From contig DASVCS010000054.1 of the NCBI GenBank assembly GCA_036381495.1, positions 1-64,000 of the forward strand: a DNA stretch of 64,000 nucleotides, given 5' to 3'. The position numbers and the translations under genes were made by a program. Origin of the DNA: DASVCS01 sp036381495. Its GTDB lineage: Bacteria > Gemmatimonadota > Gemmatimonadetes > Longimicrobiales > RSA9. Shown here piece by piece: positions 1 through 9,471 of this stretch (the first letter of the stretch is position 1; each line of letters opens with the position of its first letter). A model generated the notes under the pieces. The model had not been told where the DNA came from. It searched no databases and saw only the letters and a program-made list of their open reading frames with translations.

Positions 1-2
1 GT

Positions 3-731
3 CAGGCCGCGTCCCCCTCATGGTCGCCGGACGGCGGCCGGATCGCGTTCACGAGCGACCGCGGCGGCAACGGACAGCAGATCTACGTCATGAACGCGGA
101 TGGCAGCGCACAGACCAGGCTGACGATGAGCGCCGGCTCGAATTTCAAACCCGTCTGGTCGCCGGACGGGACGAAGATCGCGTTCGAGAGCACGCGCGAC
201 GGCAACAGCGAGATCTACATCATGAACGGGGACGGCAGCGATCCGACCAATCTCACGCAGTCGGAGGTGCTCGACCGCGGTCCCGTGTGGTCGCCCGACG
301 GGACGAAGATCGCGTGGGCGAGACAGGTCTTCGTGGGTCCGTTCGGCATACAGCCCAGCCTCGATGTCTTCGTGATGAACGCCGACGGCAGCGACCCGAC
401 CAACCTCACGAACAACGAGGTCTTCGACCGCGGCCCCGTGTGGTCGCCCGACGGGACGAGAATCGCGTTCGTGATCGGCCAGGGCGGCGGCGATTTCGAG
501 ATCGTCGTGATGAACGCGGACGGCAGCGACCAGACCAACCTGACGAACATCGGCGGCGACGATCTCGTTCCCAACTGGTCGCCCGATGGAACGCGGATCG
601 CGTTCATGAGCGAACGCGACGGAAACCGCGAGATCTACGTGATGAACGCGGACGGCAGCGGGCTGGCAAGACTCACGAAAAACACCAGCACGGACCCGGA
701 CCTCGCCCCGGCGTGGCGGCCGCGGCCATAG
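3..731 (+). CDS. Ig/PD40-type beta-propeller lipoprotein, C-terminal part (5' end outside window)
   Basis: The reading frame is already open at base 3, so the start lies outside the window. What is visible is a run of TolB-like PD40 propeller repeats. Each repeat has a WSPDG strand, an IAF strand and an MNADGS-type turn, and five such turns are present. The protein ends in WRPRP, exactly like the three full-length paralogs at 6560-8098, 8124-9446 and 13176-14768. From those, the missing N-terminus is probably a lipoprotein signal plus Ig-like (Big_2) domains, but this is inference. Expected place is the cell envelope; propellers of this kind bind proteins or glycans, and the ligand is unknown. 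It converges on the FAD oxidoreductase gene; the 163 bases between them hold nothing I recognise. Confidence 0.85.
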   Translation, partial: QAASPSWSPDGGRIAFTSDRGGNGQQIYVMNADGSAQTRLTMSAGSNFKPVWSPDGTKIAFESTRDGNSEIYIMNGDGSDPTNLTQSEVLDRGPVWSPDGTKIAWARQVFVGPFGIQPSLDVFVMNADGSDPTNLTNNEVFDRGPVWSPDGTRIAFVIGQGGGDFEIVVMNADGSDQTNLTNIGGDDLVPNWSPDGTRIAFMSERDGNREIYVMNADGSGLARLTKNTSTDPDLAPAWRPRP

Positions 732-894
732 CCCGAGGCCCCCGCTCGGTACGGCGCGGCGGACGACGCACGGGGCTCGGGGATCGGTTCGACCGCGATC
801 CCGGGATTCGCGTCCAGGTCGAACGCCCGCGCCTCGACGATGCGCCGGCGCTCCGCGGCCCCCCGATCCGCACGAATGCCGGCGCCGCATCGCG

Positions 895-2301
895 TCAGGG
901 CACGATGTTCTGGTTCAACCGGAACAGATTCGTCGGATCGTAGACCCGCTTGGCGGCGAGGAGCCGGTCGTAGCCGGGGCCGAAGGCCGCGCGCACGAAA
1001 TCCTCGTCCTCGCCCAGGCCGGGGAAGTTGAGGTTCGTCTTACCGGATCCGAAGGGCGCCATGGCGTCGAAGAAGCCCCGCGCCCAGGCGATGTTGGCAT
1101 TGCTTTCGGCGGCGCCGTCCCAGTTGGCGAGGATCTCGAGCAGGTAAGGGGCGTCGCGGTTGCCGGCGGCCGTATCGGTGGCGGGCACGCGCGGCAGCGC
1201 GCCGCCGAGCGCCCACACGCTTGCCATGGAGAGCGACGATGGGCGGCTCGAGACGTGATCCACGATCTCCGCGACGGCATCGTCATCGAGCCGGTCGAGG
1301 TAGAGCGACTTCCAATAGTAGCGCAGCTCACCGCTCGGGAAGAACCGGTCGAAGAGCTTCTGCACGGCGGTGTACGGCAGTATGGCGGAGAGGTCCAGGA
1401 CCGGTTCGTCGATCTCGCGGAGCGGCCGGAGCGCGGCCTCGCCGCGCGCGGGGTCGCCGGCGAAGAGCGCGCCGAGTACGATGACGGGCCGGCCGTGGAC
1501 GTGCTCCGGGAAGGCCGGCGCGGCGGGCAGGGTCCAGAAGGTGGCCGAAAGGTTGACCTCGTCGGGCGCCGCCGCGGCGAATTCGCGGAACGCGGGCAGG
1601 ATCGCGGGCGCCTTCTCGAGCGGGTACACGGGAGCGGCGAAGGCCACCAGCGGCCCGACCGGATGCAGGCGGTACTCGAAGGACGTGACGATGCCGAAGT
1701 TGCCGCCGCCGCCGCGCAGCGCCCAGAACAGGTCCGGGTTCTCGGACTCGCTGGCGACGAGCAGGTGGCCGTCCGCGGTCACGACGTCCGCCGAAACGAG
1801 ACTGTCGCAGGTCATGCCCAGGGTCCGACGCAGCCATCCCTGGCCACCGCCCAGCGTGAGCCCGCCGATCCCCGTGGCCGACACGATGCCGCCGGGCGCC
1901 GCGAGACCGAAGGCCTGCGTCTCCCGGTCGACATCGCCCCAGGTGGCGCCGCCGCCCGCGCGCGCCAGCTTCCGTACGGGATCCACGCGGACCGCCCGCA
2001 TCGATGTCAGGTCGACGACCAGGCCGCCGTCGCAGGTGCCGAAGCCGGCCACGTTGTGTCCGCCGCCACGGACGGCGAGCGGCACGTCGTGCTCGCGGGC
2101 AATGCGGACGCACTCGATCACGTCCGCCGCGCCGCGCGGCCGGACGACGGCCGCCGGATACCGATCGATCATGCCGTTCCAGACCCGCCTGGCGCGATCG
2201 TACGCGTCGTCGTCCGGAGTGATCACCTCACCGGCGAGCGTCGCGCGGAGCGCGCCGGGGATCGCCCGGTCCGGAATCCTGCCCTCGGCCACGGTGCTCA
2301 T
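895..2301 (-). CDS. FAD-binding oxidoreductase of the BBE/6-hydroxynicotine oxidase type
   Basis: A 468-residue flavoprotein of the VAO superfamily. The N-terminal half is a PCMH-type FAD-binding domain with the RGGGHN motif; His82 is the expected covalent FAD attachment residue. The second attachment Cys of bicovalent members is replaced by Val140 (PGGIVSATG), so the flavin is probably linked only through His. The C-terminus has the berberine-bridge segment ending in the typical YDPTNLFRLNQNI. Family members oxidise alcohols, sugars or amines using oxygen; the substrate here cannot be read from sequence. The ATG at 2301 is chosen because AGGAGG lies just upstream and the protein begins like family members. 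The open frame extends further 5', but that part is shadow sequence. It follows the cupin lipoprotein gene by about 100 bases and is likely cotranscribed with it. Confidence 0.9.
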   Translation of the reverse strand: MSTVAEGRIPDRAIPGALRATLAGEVITPDDDAYDRARRVWNGMIDRYPAAVVRPRGAADVIECVRIAREHDVPLAVRGGGHNVAGFGTCDGGLVVDLTSMRAVRVDPVRKLARAGGGATWGDVDRETQAFGLAAPGGIVSATGIGGLTLGGGQGWLRRTLGMTCDSLVSADVVTADGHLLVASESENPDLFWALRGGGGNFGIVTSFEYRLHPVGPLVAFAAPVYPLEKAPAILPAFREFAAAAPDEVNLSATFWTLPAAPAFPEHVHGRPVIVLGALFAGDPARGEAALRPLREIDEPVLDLSAILPYTAVQKLFDRFFPSGELRYYWKSLYLDRLDDDAVAEIVDHVSSRPSSLSMASVWALGGALPRVPATDTAAGNRDAPYLLEILANWDGAAESNANIAWARGFFDAMAPFGSGKTNLNFPGLGEDEDFVRAAFGPGYDRLLAAKRVYDPTNLFRLNQNIVP

Positions 2302-2401
2302 GGTTGGTCCTCCTGTCGTGCGTGGGTCGCGCGCCGGTCGCGGGTCGCACGTCGCTCGACTGCCGCGCGCCGTGCGTACCCGCTCACCGGTCGCATGGGG
2401 A

Positions 2402-3271
2402 TCACGTTCCGGAGCCGGAGCCGAACAGGTTCGTGGGGAATCCCGCCGGAATGCGGAAGAATTGCCCCACGCCCAGAACGTGGGTGCCGTGATAGGGGTC
2501 GGACAGCTCGAGCTCGCCTCGCAGCACGTAGCCCTCGATGTTCGCGGAGGAGGAGGCGTACCCGCCGGCCGGCGCCCGGTCGAACCGTACCAGGTGGACC
2601 GCACGGTCCTTCGACGTACCCGGCCGAACGATCCTGATCGCGCCGACGGCCGTTGCGCCCGGCACCACGTCCGCCAGCGGTTGCCACGGCACGGCTTCGG
2701 GGTCCACGACGATCGTCCGTCCATCGGGGTCGGGCGGGAGGTCCCCGTCCTCGAGGAGGACCGTTTGGAAGGGACCCTCCCCCAGGAAGATGAAGGTGCC
2801 GCCTCGCTCCGATGTGAACGGACCCATAGCCACTCCGGCCGGCGCCTCCCAGAAGGTCCCGGGCGCGATTTCGCCGTCGGCCGGCGAGGCAATGCTGCCC
2901 TCGAGCATGTAGACGCGCTCCGTCGCCGCATGGTAGTGGCGCCCGAGCGTGACCCGGGCCGGCCAGCGGATGATGCTGTAGCGCCGGCTCGTGACGGGCT
3001 CCGCAAAGAGCAGTCGTTCGTGGAGCACGCCCTGGAGGTCCGTCTCGGGGACGATGGCGCTGTTCATGATCAGCTCGCCGGCGGCGAGATCGAGGGGCGG
3101 GCGCGCCGGCGCCGGCCGGGTGGTCAGCGGTCCATCCGCGGTGATCAGCACCAGCGCCGTCTCGGCTGGTTCTCCGGCCGTCGTCGCCGCGCAGCCCGCG
3201 GCGCCCAGCAGCAGCACGCAGGCGCAGGCGGCGAGGATCGCCGGGCGCGTGATGTCGATTCGTCCCTTCAT
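2402..3271 (-). CDS. Cupin-domain lipoprotein
   Basis: A 289-residue protein with a lipoprotein signal (lipobox AAGC, Cys27), so it is likely anchored in the envelope. The central part is a cupin with the metal-binding pattern RHYHAATE followed by YMLEG, matching the first cupin motif. A second cupin-like half near the C-terminus (VLRGELELSDPYHGTH) lacks a clear metal set. This bicupin form resembles ChrR-like or DUF4437 cupins. Function is unknown; such proteins act as sensors or small dioxygenases. The start is supported by AGGAGG upstream of the ATG. It is the first gene of a two-gene unit with the FAD oxidoreductase, suggesting a shared oxidative pathway (inference). Confidence 0.85.
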   Translation of the reverse strand: MKGRIDITRPAILAACACVLLLGAAGCAATTAGEPAETALVLITADGPLTTRPAPARPPLDLAAGELIMNSAIVPETDLQGVLHERLLFAEPVTSRRYSIIRWPARVTLGRHYHAATERVYMLEGSIASPADGEIAPGTFWEAPAGVAMGPFTSERGGTFIFLGEGPFQTVLLEDGDLPPDPDGRTIVVDPEAVPWQPLADVVPGATAVGAIRIVRPGTSKDRAVHLVRFDRAPAGGYASSSANIEGYVLRGELELSDPYHGTHVLGVGQFFRIPAGFPTNLFGSGSGT

Positions 3272-3487
3272 GGTTCTCCTCCTGGTTTCCCTCGGGCGTT
3301 CCGTTCCGGTCCGGCCGGAGCCCCGGTGACACGCACCGGGGTCGCGACCGATGCGACGATAACCGTCGGGCCCGGTCCCGGGATCACCAGAATTGACTAC
3401 GTCGCCGCGGCCCGCCCGAAGCGCGCGCGAGCGCTCGCGGAGGGTGTCACGCGAGACGTGGTGGACGCGCGAGCCCGGCCGTCGGTC

Positions 3488-6412
3488 CTACGCGAGCGAG
3501 TGGCGCAGCGCGTAGCCGGCGGCCTCGGTCCTGTTGCGCGACCCGGTTTTCGCAAGGATGCGCGCCACGTGGACGGCCACGGTATTGACGCTGATGGAGA
3601 GCTGCTGCGCGATCTGCTCGTTCGTGCCGCCTGCGGCCACGAGACGCAGGACCTCGAGTTCCCGCGGCGTGAGCCGGTGCGGCTCGGTGGTGGTGCCCGG
3701 CGCCCGGAGGCGCTCGCGCAGCGCCGCCGCGCAGGTGGCGAGCGGGCGCATCTGGAGGCGCTCGGCGGTGTCGAGTGCCTGCTCGAGCAGAGAGGCCGCC
3801 CGATCCGCGTCGCCATCGTGGCCGCGCTCGAGGAGCACGCGCGCCAGGTCGCAGGAGGCCCAGCCCAGCTCGGGCGCGTAGCCGGCCTCGCGGCAGAAGG
3901 TGCGGGCCGTCTCGAGCCATGCCGCCGCCCGGTCCACGTGGCCGATCGTGTGCGCGAGCAGCCCGAGCAGCCGGTCGGTCACGAGCAGCGGTGCGGCGAT
4001 CGAGCCGGCGAGCGGATCGAGCACGCGGAGCTCGGCGGCGGCCGTTCGGGCGTCGCGGCGCAGGACCGCGGCCAGCGCCCGGCCTGCGGCGATGAGCGTG
4101 CCGGCGACGCCGCCGCTCCTCGCATCCGTCTCGAGCGCCTCGAGGCGACCGGCGTCCCCGGTCGCGTACGCGATCTGCGGCAGGACGAGCGCCCGGAAGG
4201 CGTCGCGGAGCGGATACGGCCCCGCATGGCGGGAGGCGTCGAGGAGCCGATCGAGGAACTCGTCGCCGGCGTCGACCCGGCCGACCTCGAACTCGAGAAC
4301 CGTGCGGAGGTGCAGCAGCGGCAGATGGTGCGGTGACACGTCGAGCCCCTGCTCGCCGATCGCGCGCGCGGCTTCCCAGTCGCCCCGCAGTTGTGCCAGC
4401 GCCGCGTTGACGTAGAGCGCATCCAGCAGGAGCCCCTCATCGCCGAGTTCTCGCGCGTGTTCGAGGTTCGCGCGCGCCTCGAGCCGGCCCTCGGCCGCGC
4501 GGCCGCCGAACGTGAGCGCGAAGCTGGCGCGGTAGCGGGCGTAGTTCTCCGCGTACGGGTCGTCCACCTCGCGCGCGAGCTCGACGACCCGGCGGGTCGA
4601 TTCCAGGACCGCCGGCCAGTGGACGGCGAAATGCTCGACGGCCGTGGCGTAGGCGAGCGTGCGCAGTTCGAGCGCGGCATCGCGCGAGCGCCGGGCCACG
4701 CCCATGGCGCGCCCGAACGCTTCCCGCGCGGCCTCGTACTCGCCCCGCTCGAAGAAGCGGCCGGCGCCGAGTCGCGCGAGGAGCCAGCCGGACTCGAGCG
4801 AGTCCGGCTCGATTCGCTCCAGCACGCGTTCGACCATGTCGACGACGCCGGTCGCGCCCTCCGCGGTGATGGCGGGGTGCGTCGCGGCGGCGACCGCGCC
4901 CTCGATGTCATTGAGGTCGAGGAAGATCTCGGCCGCACGCCGCAGGTGGTTCCAGGCGTCCTGCCGGTTCCATCGCGGGGACGTCGCCGCGCGCGCACGG
5001 CCCAGGCCGAACAACAGCGCGGCGTACCCGGCGTCCACGTCCCGATCCCCGCGAGCCGCCAGCGCGCGCTCGAAGTGTCGCGCGGCTTCCGCGTAGGCGT
5101 GTGTGGCGAGCGCCTGCTCCCCCGCGAGCCGCGAGTACGCGACCAGCCGGTCGAACTCGGCGAACCGGCCCGCGCGGTCGAGATGGTGCGCCAACACGGC
5201 CGCGTGCCGTCCCGCCGCGTCGCCGTACCGCGCCTCGAGCGCATCGGCGGCGCGCGCGTGCAGATGCTCGCGTGCTCCGCCCGCGACCTCCTCGTACAGT
5301 GCCTGCCTGATCAGCGTATGCCGGAATCGGTACGTCTCCGAGCCCGGGACCTCCCGGAGGACGCCCGCACGGACCGCTTCTTCCAGCGCGGCATCCGGCG
5401 CTTCCTCCCCTGCCTCCCGGGCGAGGTCGGCGAGCAGCCGGGCGCGGAACGTTCCGCCGAGAATCGCGGCCTTCCTCAGCACGTCGCGGGCATCGGCGGA
5501 CAAGCGGTCCAGCCGCCGCGCGATGACCGCCCGAACGCTGTCGGGCACCGGCAGCGGCGCGTGTTGCGGGCCGCTCCCGGCCGCATACCGATCGCGCACG
5601 GCCGCATCCTCATGCGCGAGCCAGCTCGCGATCTCGAGCACGAAGAACGGGTTGCCCTCCGTCTGCCGATGGATCGGGCGGGCGAACCGCGACAGCGACG
5701 GTGCATGCCCCGGCAGTTCGAGCAGCCGCCGAACGTCTCGCTCGTCCAGACCTCGGAGCGGGAGGGTCCGGAACGGCGCGCGGGCGAGCATCTCGACCAC
5801 GGACCACCGCCCCGGCGGCTCCGGGCCGCGAGCGGTACCGACCAGGAGGATGCGTGCGCCGGCGATGTCCCGCGCGACGAACTCGAGCAGATGAAGCGAG
5901 GAGGGATCCGCGCGGTGCAGGTCCTCGAGCACGAGCAGGAGCGGCGTATGCCGCGCGGCCGCCCGCAACTCAGCGCTCACCGCGGCGAAGAATCGGAACC
6001 GCGCGGACTCCGGAGCCGGGCCGTCGGAGCCGGTCGGGGTCAGACCCGGGTCGAGCAGTATGCTCGAGACCGCAGCCGCATCGGCCGCAGGGGCGGCCCC
6101 CGCCCGCATCGGCCCGCCCTGCGGCGTCAGCTCCCGCAGCACCTGCGTCCACGCGCGGTAGGGCGGTGCACCCTCGTCCTCGGCGCAGCGACCCCAGACC
6201 ACGCGCACGCCCTGGTGTGTGGCAGCGGCCGCGAGTTCCTCCGCGAGACGGGTCTTCCCGATCCCCGCCTCGCCGATGAGCAGGACGAAACAGCCGCGGC
6301 CCGAGCAAGCGTCGGCCAGGACCGCCCGCAGGACGGCAAGCTCGCGCTGCCGACCCGCGAACGTGGGGGAGAACGGAAGGTCGCCCTCGATCACTTCCCG
6401 CCTCGCAGGCAT
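3488..6412 (-). CDS. Large ATP-binding LuxR-type transcriptional regulator (LAL family)
   Basis: A 974-residue regulator in three parts. An AAA-type ATPase at the N-terminus has Walker A GEAGIGKT at residues 47-54 and Walker B LLLVLEDLH at about residue 160. A long helical TPR-like middle follows. A LuxR/GerE HTH at the C-terminus starts near residue 909 (LTPRELEVLRLVAAGG). This layout is that of MalT/LAL regulators, which bind an inducer, oligomerise with ATP and activate nearby promoters. The ATG at 6412 is chosen because it starts a few residues before the ATPase domain; the longer open frame is shadow of the opposite-strand lipoprotein gene. It is divergent from the lipoprotein/subtilase operon across 147 bases, so that operon is a natural candidate target (inference). 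Confidence 0.9.
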   Translation of the reverse strand: MPARREVIEGDLPFSPTFAGRQRELAVLRAVLADACSGRGCFVLLIGEAGIGKTRLAEELAAAATHQGVRVVWGRCAEDEGAPPYRAWTQVLRELTPQGGPMRAGAAPAADAAAVSSILLDPGLTPTGSDGPAPESARFRFFAAVSAELRAAARHTPLLLVLEDLHRADPSSLHLLEFVARDIAGARILLVGTARGPEPPGRWSVVEMLARAPFRTLPLRGLDERDVRRLLELPGHAPSLSRFARPIHRQTEGNPFFVLEIASWLAHEDAAVRDRYAAGSGPQHAPLPVPDSVRAVIARRLDRLSADARDVLRKAAILGGTFRARLLADLAREAGEEAPDAALEEAVRAGVLREVPGSETYRFRHTLIRQALYEEVAGGAREHLHARAADALEARYGDAAGRHAAVLAHHLDRAGRFAEFDRLVAYSRLAGEQALATHAYAEAARHFERALAARGDRDVDAGYAALLFGLGRARAATSPRWNRQDAWNHLRRAAEIFLDLNDIEGAVAAATHPAITAEGATGVVDMVERVLERIEPDSLESGWLLARLGAGRFFERGEYEAAREAFGRAMGVARRSRDAALELRTLAYATAVEHFAVHWPAVLESTRRVVELAREVDDPYAENYARYRASFALTFGGRAAEGRLEARANLEHARELGDEGLLLDALYVNAALAQLRGDWEAARAIGEQGLDVSPHHLPLLHLRTVLEFEVGRVDAGDEFLDRLLDASRHAGPYPLRDAFRALVLPQIAYATGDAGRLEALETDARSGGVAGTLIAAGRALAAVLRRDARTAAAELRVLDPLAGSIAAPLLVTDRLLGLLAHTIGHVDRAAAWLETARTFCREAGYAPELGWASCDLARVLLERGHDGDADRAASLLEQALDTAERLQMRPLATCAAALRERLRAPGTTTEPHRLTPRELEVLRLVAAGGTNEQIAQQLSISVNTVAVHVARILAKTGSRNRTEAAGYALRHSLA

Positions 6413-6559
6413 ACCGGTACGGGTGCGACCCCGGGAACATGGTCGTTCCGGGACGGTGCGGCAATGGCCCCCTCGCGCCGGAACGTCGCTTTGATGATCG
6501 GCGCCGCCGAGCCCGAGCGTTCGGCCGCTCGCGACGTTCACCGCCGGTGGAGCCGGATC

Positions 6560-8098
6560 ATGCGACAGCGCGTGCGCACAGCCGTTCCGTTCGTGGGGAG
6601 CATCATCCCCATCCTCGCATCCGTTCTCGTGCTCGGCTGCGGCGAGAACGCGGCGACGGGTCCGGGCGGCGAGCCCGCGACGCTGGTCGTCACGCCGGAC
6701 TCGGCCGCGCTGCACGCGCTGGGCGACTCGGTACGACTCGCCGCGGCGCTTCGCGACGCCAACGGCAACGAGGCCGGCGGCGCTACCGTGGTGTGGGCGA
6801 GCCTGGACCCCGCCGTGGCGACGGTGAGCCCGAGCGGCTGGGTGCGGGCGCTGGAGAACGGCACGGCCGAGGTGATGGCGAGCGCTGGCGGCGCGGCGGA
6901 CACGGTGGCGGTCACGGTCGCGCAGGCGGCGGCCGTCGTCACGCTGAACCATGAGGCGGACACGCTGGCGCAGGGCGAAACGCTGCAACTCGGCGCGGCC
7001 GTGACGGACTCGAACGGCGTCGAAATCACGGCGCCGGCGGTCGAGTGGGCGAGCACGGCCCCGGCCGTGGCCGCCGTGGACACGGCCGGCCTCGTGACGG
7101 CGCTGCGGGGCGGTGCGGCGGTGGTGAGCGCGACTGTGGACGGCGTGAGCGCCGAGGCCGCGTTCGCGGTGCTGGACCACCTCGCGTTCTTCAGCGATCG
7201 GGACGGGTCCGACATCTGGGTGATGAACGTCGACGGCAGTGGCCAGACGAGCGTTACGAACCTGCCCGGCTCGGTCGCCGGTCACGTGTGGTCGCCGGAC
7301 GGGACCAGGATCGCGTTCTACAACGAGGCGGGCGACGCCGACGTCTACGTGATGAACGCCGACGGCAGCGGGCTGACGAACCTCACGCCCCCAGACGACG
7401 CCGGTGTCGACTTCCTCCCCGTATGGTCGCCCGACGGGACGAAGATCGCGTTCCGCAGCACCCGTGGCGGCGACGTCGACATCTGGGTGGTCAACGCCGA
7501 CGGCAGCGGGCAGCCGATCGACCTCACGAAGAATCCCGGTGGTGGTGACGAGCAGCCCGCGTGGTCGCCGGACGGGACGAAGATCGCGTTCCACAACGCC
7601 TCCGGCGACATCTGGGTGGTGGACGCCGACGGCGGCGGGCAGCCGACGAACCTCACCAACGGTTTGGGTGGTCAGGATCCCGCATGGTCGCCGGACGGGA
7701 CGAAGCTCGCGTTCATGAGCGGTCGCGACAACTACGACATCTGGATGATGAACGCCGACGGCAGCGGGCCGCCGACGAACCTCACGAACGATCCCGCCCA
7801 CGACGTCGATCCCGCATGGTCACCCGATGGGACGAAGATCGCGTTCACGAGCCAACGGGGCGGCGGCTACGACATCTGGGTGATGAACGCCGACGGCACC
7901 GGGCAGACGAACCTCACGAACGCTGCCGGCCGCGACATGGAACAGGTGTGGTCGCCGGACGGGACGAAGCTCGCGTTCTGGACCGACCGCGACGGCAACT
8001 ACGAAGTCTACATCGTCAACGCCGACGGCAGCGGGCAGACGAATCTCACGAAGAACCCGGCCAACGACTATGACCCGGTATGGCGGCCGCGGCCGTAG
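6560..8098 (+). CDS. Ig-like plus seven-repeat PD40 propeller lipoprotein
   Basis: A 512-residue lipoprotein: signal peptide ending VLGC (Cys27), two bacterial Ig-like (Big_2) domains at about residues 38-115 and 118-205, then a propeller with seven MNADGS-type turns and repeated WSPDGTKIAF strands, ending in WRPRP. The last WRPRP matches the start of a repeat strand, so it may close the ring by pairing with the first blade (inference). Likely anchored in an outer membrane, with the propeller as a binding face; no catalytic site is seen. The ATG at 6560 is preferred over the upstream one at 6494 because it places a normal signal peptide at the N-terminus. It is first in a compact run with 8124-9446 and 9472-11952, with gaps of about 25 bases. 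Confidence 0.9.
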   Translation: MRQRVRTAVPFVGSIIPILASVLVLGCGENAATGPGGEPATLVVTPDSAALHALGDSVRLAAALRDANGNEAGGATVVWASLDPAVATVSPSGWVRALENGTAEVMASAGGAADTVAVTVAQAAAVVTLNHEADTLAQGETLQLGAAVTDSNGVEITAPAVEWASTAPAVAAVDTAGLVTALRGGAAVVSATVDGVSAEAAFAVLDHLAFFSDRDGSDIWVMNVDGSGQTSVTNLPGSVAGHVWSPDGTRIAFYNEAGDADVYVMNADGSGLTNLTPPDDAGVDFLPVWSPDGTKIAFRSTRGGDVDIWVVNADGSGQPIDLTKNPGGGDEQPAWSPDGTKIAFHNASGDIWVVDADGGGQPTNLTNGLGGQDPAWSPDGTKLAFMSGRDNYDIWMMNADGSGPPTNLTNDPAHDVDPAWSPDGTKIAFTSQRGGGYDIWVMNADGTGQTNLTNAAGRDMEQVWSPDGTKLAFWTDRDGNYEVYIVNADGSGQTNLTKNPANDYDPVWRPRP

Positions 8099-8123
8099 CC
8101 GGCCTGACCCGTGGAGGATGATC

Positions 8124-9446
8124 ATGGATCCAATGCGCGCGTTCGCCGGGCGGCGGGCCGGCCTCGGTCTTCTCCTGCTCGGCCTGGCCGCCTGCGGCGG
8201 CGACTCGCCGACCGATCCGCCGGGCGGTCCGCCGGACGGCACGGGCGAGCCCGCGACGCTGGTCGTCACGCCCGGCTCGCTCGCCTTCGACGCGCTGGGC
8301 GACTCCGCGCAACTCGCCGCGGCCGTGCGTGACTCGGCCGGCACGGAGGTCGCCGGCGCCGCGGTGCTGTGGGCGAGCCTGGACCCCACGGTGGCGACGG
8401 TGAGCCGGAGCGGTTGGGTGCGGGCGCTGGCCAACGGCACAGCGGGCGTGGTCGCGAGTGCGGCGGGCGCGGCCGACACCGTGGCCGTCACGGTCGCGCA
8501 GGCCGTAGCCACCTTCGAGGTGAGCCCCTCGGCCGTGAGCGTAGCCGTGGGGGACACGGTGCGGCTGGTGGCGGCGGCGGCCGACCCGAACGGCGCGGCG
8601 GTCGAGGGCGCGGCCGTCGAGTGGACGAGCGCGGACGAGGGCGTGGCCACCGTGGACGGCTCGGGGCTGGTGACCGGCGTGGGGGGCGGCGAGACGCGGA
8701 TCACGGCGGTGGCCGGCGGCGGGAGCGACGAGGTGGTCGTGTCGGTGCCGGATCAGATCATGTTCATCGGCAATCGGGACGGCAACTACGAGATCTACGT
8801 GATGAACGTGGACGGCAGCGGGTTGGAGAACCTCACGAACGATCCCGCGACCGATTACTACCCGGTGTGGTCGCCGGACGGGACGAAGATCGCGTTCGTG
8901 AGCGACCGCGACGGCAACGTCGAGATCTACGTGATGAACGCCGACGGCAGCGGGCAGACGAACCTCACGAAACATACCGGTGGTGACGGCTTCCCGGTGT
9001 GGTCGCCGGACGGCAGCCGGATCGCGTTCGTGAGCCAGCGCGACGGCAACAAGGAGATCTACGTGATGAACGTGGACGGCAGCGGGCAGACGAACCTCAC
9101 GAACGATCCCGCCACGGACGCCGAGGCCGCGTGGTCGCCGGACGGGACGAAGATCGCGTTCGTGAGCGACCGCGACGGCAACGTCGAGATCTACGTGATG
9201 AACGCGGATGGCAGCGGGCTGACCAACCTCACGAACGATCCCGCCATGAACGCCAATCCCGCCTTCAACGCCGCTCCCGCGTGGTCGCCGGACGGGACGA
9301 AGATCGCGTTCCTGAGCGACCGGGGCACCAGAGTGCCGGGGGGATCCGTCGATATCCACGTGATGAACGCCGACGGCAGCGGAGTGGTCAACATCACGAA
9401 TCACTCCGGCAACGGCTTTGAGCCGTCATGGCGGCCGCGGCCATAG
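8124..9446 (+). CDS. Ig-like plus five-repeat PD40 propeller lipoprotein
   Basis: A 440-residue paralog of the upstream gene: lipobox LAAC (Cys24), two Big_2-like domains to about residue 210, and only five propeller repeats before the terminal WRPRP. The start at 8124 is chosen among three close ATGs because GGAGG sits six bases before it. Two repeat units, near 8867-8972 and 9129-9230, are almost identical at DNA level, suggesting recent unit duplication or gene conversion. Five blades is low for TolB-like propellers, which usually have six or more. It lies 25 bases after the previous gene and 25 bases before the subtilase gene, so the three are probably one transcript. Ligand unknown. Confidence 0.9.
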   Translation: MDPMRAFAGRRAGLGLLLLGLAACGGDSPTDPPGGPPDGTGEPATLVVTPGSLAFDALGDSAQLAAAVRDSAGTEVAGAAVLWASLDPTVATVSRSGWVRALANGTAGVVASAAGAADTVAVTVAQAVATFEVSPSAVSVAVGDTVRLVAAAADPNGAAVEGAAVEWTSADEGVATVDGSGLVTGVGGGETRITAVAGGGSDEVVVSVPDQIMFIGNRDGNYEIYVMNVDGSGLENLTNDPATDYYPVWSPDGTKIAFVSDRDGNVEIYVMNADGSGQTNLTKHTGGDGFPVWSPDGSRIAFVSQRDGNKEIYVMNVDGSGQTNLTNDPATDAEAAWSPDGTKIAFVSDRDGNVEIYVMNADGSGLTNLTNDPAMNANPAFNAAPAWSPDGTKIAFLSDRGTRVPGGSVDIHVMNADGSGVVNITNHSGNGFEPSWRPRP

Positions 9447-9471
9447 CCATCCGGAACCCTGGCGCACGATC

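Noticed and set aside
215..607. Long minus-strand frames opposite the propeller repeats (also 8046-9404, 13119-14360 and others)
   Set aside because: They are shadows of the repetitive plus-strand genes: no start signals, repeated Val-His-His/Arg runs and no domain.
3272..3487. Small gene between cupin and LAL regulator
   Set aside because: No frame with ribosome site and protein-like composition.
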